Shown one piece after another: positions 7,795-10,985 of a stretch of 10,985 bases of DNA. A model generated the notes under the pieces. It was not told the DNA's origin. It searched no databases and saw only the letters and a list, made by a program, of their open reading frames with translations. Source of the stretch: Betaproteobacteria bacterium. GTDB lineage: Bacteria; Pseudomonadota; Gammaproteobacteria; Burkholderiales; Burkholderiaceae_C. The stretch covers positions 1-10,985 of the forward strand of contig VBDL01000005.1 in assembly GCA_005884255.1 (NCBI GenBank), in the 5' to 3' direction. Positions within the stretch are counted from its first letter, which is position 1; each line of letters begins with the position of its first letter. The translations under genes were made by a program, and so were the position numbers.

Positions 7795-7818
7795 CGTTGG
7801 CGGTCGGCCGTCAGCCGA
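7795..7818. other. Convergent gene junction with a small hairpin
   Basis: Only 16 bases separate the stop of the M14 gene from the stop of the convergent aminotransferase gene. TCGGC (7804-7808) pairs with GCCGA (7814-7818) around a 5-base loop containing the aminotransferase stop. There is no T run on either side, so a bidirectional intrinsic terminator is only a weak possibility. Confidence 0.5.
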
Positions 7819-8950
7819 GCGCGCGCTGGAATCGTGGAGCGATGTCGCGCAAGCGCTCCACCGGCTCGTTGGAGAACACCAGCCGCAGAAACCCCGCCGT
7901 CTCATCGGAGCCCCAGTTCTCCATCGACGTTGCGGCAACGCCCTGAGCCAGCAGGCGCCGCGATGCCTCGGCACCGCTGATGCCGCGACGCGCGAAATCG
8001 ATGAGCAGCGACCAGCCGCCATGCGCCGGCACCACATCGAAGTGCGGGCGCAGGGCCTGCACGAGCAGCTCATGGCGGGCCTGCCAGGTGGCCACGCTGG
8101 CGGCGATGCCATCGTCCGGTGACTCGATCGCCGCGGCCACCGCCTGCTGGGCGATGCCCACCGGGCACACCACGTTGGAGATGGCCACGCGGCCGATGGC
8201 TTCGCAGGCCGCTGGCGGGCCCACCACCCAGCCGATACGCCAGCCGATCATGCGGTATTCCTTCGAGGCGGCGCCGACCGTCACCGTGCGTTGCGCCATG
8301 CCGTCGAACTGCAGCGGGTAGATCATCCAGGCATTGGCCGCGATGCACGCGTCGCAGACGGCCTGCCACTCGTCTCGCGTGAACACCGCGCCCGACGGCA
8401 TCGACGGGCTCATCATCAAGAAGGCGCGCGTCCTGGGGGATACCGCGGTGCGCAGCGACCCCGCATCGAGGCGCCAGCCCGACGGCCCCGGAACCATGCG
8501 GATGTAGCGTGGCACGCCGCCGGCGAGCTTCACGCGATTGATGAGCCCGACATAGGTGGGGCTGGTCAGCACGACCTCGTCACCGGGCTCGATCAGCGCC
8601 AGCAGCACGTTGAGAATGCCGCTCAGCCCACCGGCCGAGATGAAGCACTGCCTGGCCGGGTCGTAGTGGCCCGGCGCCAGCCCGCCGTTGCGCTCGACCA
8701 GCCGCACCGCCGCGCGACGCAGGCGCTCGTGGCCGAAGAAGGGCAGGTAGCTGTTGGCATCGTCGTCGCGCACCTGCGCCTCGGTCACCTCGAGCGCCGC
8801 CGCCGGCGGGCGCAGGTCGGTGTCGAGGTTCTCCAGCCGCAACAGCGTCCGGTCATGCAGCGCATCGGCCGCATCGCCCATGCGCTCGACACCGATCGGC
8901 GTCATCGCGGCCGTGCGCCGGCCGACCACGGGGCTGGCTGACAATGCCAT
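7811..8950 (-). CDS. PLP-dependent class I/II aminotransferase, apparently missing a PLP-binding segment
   Basis: This is a fold-type I aminotransferase of 379 aa; the amino-acid substrate cannot be read from sequence. Visible parts are NSYLPFFGHERLRRA (66-80), the phosphate-binding SAGGLSG (105-111), SPTYVGL (130-136), the PLP-lysine motif ASKEYRMIGWRIGW with K230 (8263-8261), and the substrate-carboxylate arginine R356 in FLRLVFSNEP. Two PLP contacts look abnormal. The NPTG motif reads MPSG (184-187). The segment that should carry the D-x-x-Y pyridine-anchoring aspartate is absent: WMIY (208-211) is followed directly by PLQFDGMAQRT, leaving 22 residues from W to K230 where relatives have over 30 between that Asp and Lys. 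An in-frame deletion of about 15 residues is inferred, so activity is doubtful. The ATG at 8950 is chosen for its AGGAG. The gene lies 30 bp after rtcB and is probably its operon partner. Confidence 0.5.
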   Translation of the reverse strand: MALSASPVVGRRTAAMTPIGVERMGDAADALHDRTLLRLENLDTDLRPPAAALEVTEAQVRDDDANSYLPFFGHERLRRAAVRLVERNGGLAPGHYDPARQCFISAGGLSGILNVLLALIEPGDEVVLTSPTYVGLINRVKLAGGVPRYIRMVPGPSGWRLDAGSLRTAVSPRTRAFLMMSPSMPSGAVFTRDEWQAVCDACIAANAWMIYPLQFDGMAQRTVTVGAASKEYRMIGWRIGWVVGPPAACEAIGRVAISNVVCPVGIAQQAVAAAIESPDDGIAASVATWQARHELLVQALRPHFDVVPAHGGWSLLIDFARRGISGAEASRRLLAQGVAATSMENWGSDETAGFLRLVFSNEPVERLRDIAPRFQRALG

Positions 8951-8956
8951 GGAAAT

Positions 8957-8961
8957 CTCCT
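8957..8961 (-). promoter_or_regulatory. Ribosome binding site of the aminotransferase gene
   Basis: AGGAG on the minus strand, 6 bases before the ATG at 8950. It decides this start over an in-frame upstream ATG at 8980, which would add ten residues and reach the rtcB stop. Confidence 0.5.
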
Positions 8962-8980
8962 GGGATGGGTCTGCTTTCAA

Positions 8981-10197
<1,217 letters not shown>

Positions 10198-10201
<4 letters not shown>

Positions 10202-10985
10202 GTCATGGCTGGGAGGCACCACTCGCGGATACGCGCGTAGACCTCCGGGCGCGTCTGCAGTTCAAGGTGATTCGTGCCATGCGCGATCCATTGCCGACCC
10301 GGCGGGAAATCGAGCACGAAGCGCGCATCGCGGTGCCGGCCGAGCGCGCTGTCCACCGGCACCAGCCCGTCGCCGGGCAGGCGTGCGCGCGGCGACGCGT
10401 TCTGCGATGCCGTGGTCGCGGCGATCGCGAAGCAGGCCACGCCGTCGGGCAGCGGCACGGCTTGCCGGTGGATGCCGGCGGCAAAGCGGTCGCGGCCCTG
10501 CCAGTCGGCATCGACCACGCTGCCGTGGCGCAAGTCGGTGATGCCGGCGCTGCGCAGCCTGGCCAGGCGCGTGAAGGGTGCGGTGTAGCGGCTCAAGCCC
10601 AGCAGCGTGCCCAGTGCATTGCCGCCGCGCTCCAGCGGCGCGCCGTGGTGCGGCGTGCCGAGGAACACGATGCGCGTGAGCCGGCTCGGCCAGCCGAGGC
10701 CTTGCAAGGTGGCGGTATGGAGCGCGCTGCGCGTGACGAGGCCGCCCATGCTGTGGGCGAGGATCGTGAGCTCGCGCACCTCCACGGGCCAGGCGGCCAG
10801 CAATTCTTCGAGCAAGGCGGCCAGCGCCGCACCGTTGGCCGAGACGTGCAGGCCCGTGTTGTAGCGCAGGTACAGCGGCGTCATGCCGAGATCGCGGGCC
10901 AGCGCCGCGCCGTGGTCGTGGCCGTCGCGATGCCATTGCAAGTCGTTCATGCACAGGCCGTGCACGAGTACGACGATGCGCGACG
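10198..10985 (-). CDS. Alpha/beta hydrolase, lipase/PGAP1-like, 5'-partial
   Basis: This is a serine esterase/lipase-like alpha/beta hydrolase; its N-terminus lies beyond the right edge, and the frame is open to 10985 (reading SRIVVLVHGLCMNDLQW). At least 262 residues are present. The HG oxyanion motif (VHGL) sits at the visible start. The nucleophile serine is in LAHSMGGLV (codon 10752-10750), followed by the typical LGTPHHGAPLERGG. The acid is probably the Asp of LPGDGLVPVDSALG (about 10380-10340), and the base the His of TNHLELQTRPEVY near the C-terminus. All three catalytic elements are therefore present, in contrast to the lipase-like gene at the left edge. The visible part shows no signal peptide, but the true N-terminus is missing. 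It overlaps rtcB by four bases and is probably the first or an upstream member of the rtcB operon. The substrate is unknown, and a link to RNA repair is not established. Confidence 0.5.

Noticed and set aside
7804..7818. Hairpin at the convergent junction as a bidirectional terminator
   Set aside because: The stem is only 5 bp and no T run follows on either strand. It is kept only as a noted junction, not called a terminator.
6595..8112. 505-codon minus-strand frame across the M14 gene
   Set aside because: It is the antisense shadow of the M14 gene, whose zinc and catalytic motifs are intact. Only its last 38 codons, in the spacer, were kept as a low-confidence small ORF.

Overview
The window is a high-GC, gene-dense bacterial segment. 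Protein similarities and the gene order (a lipase-like gene in front of a MexEF-OprN-type efflux operon) point to Burkholderiales, probably a Rubrivivax/Piscinibacter/Methylibium-like lineage. The genus assignment is inference from recognition, not from a search.

Left part, + strand (1-6582): a compact efflux operon. It opens with the 3' part of an llpE-type alpha/beta hydrolase gene that carries a frameshift and lacks the serine nucleophile. ATGA-coupled to it is the periplasmic adaptor (409 aa), then the RND pump (1062 aa) and the outer-membrane lipoprotein channel (459 aa). The order llpE-adaptor-pump-channel is that of llpE-bpeEF-oprC of Burkholderia pseudomallei and the ceo operon of B. 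cenocepacia. The three proteins would form one tripartite drug efflux machine spanning both membranes. The promoter and the expected LysR-type regulator lie upstream of the window.

Middle (6583-7794): a 159-bp spacer with weak hairpins, a possible small antisense ORF and a short leader-like ORF, followed by a cytosolic M14-family zinc carboxypeptidase-like gene on the + strand. This gene converges on the next block with a 16-bp gap.

Right part, - strand (10985 back to 7811): a three-gene block, probably one operon. It reads alpha/beta hydrolase (complete catalytic triad, 5' end outside the window), rtcB RNA ligase (overlapping ATGA start), then a PLP-dependent class I/II aminotransferase. 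The aminotransferase appears to lack the segment that carries the PLP-anchoring aspartate.

I saw no tRNA, rRNA, CRISPR array, insertion sequence or phage gene. The region looks like ordinary chromosome. The points most worth following are the non-catalytic LlpE, apparent internal deletions in two genes, and the coupling of rtcB to a hydrolase and an aminotransferase.
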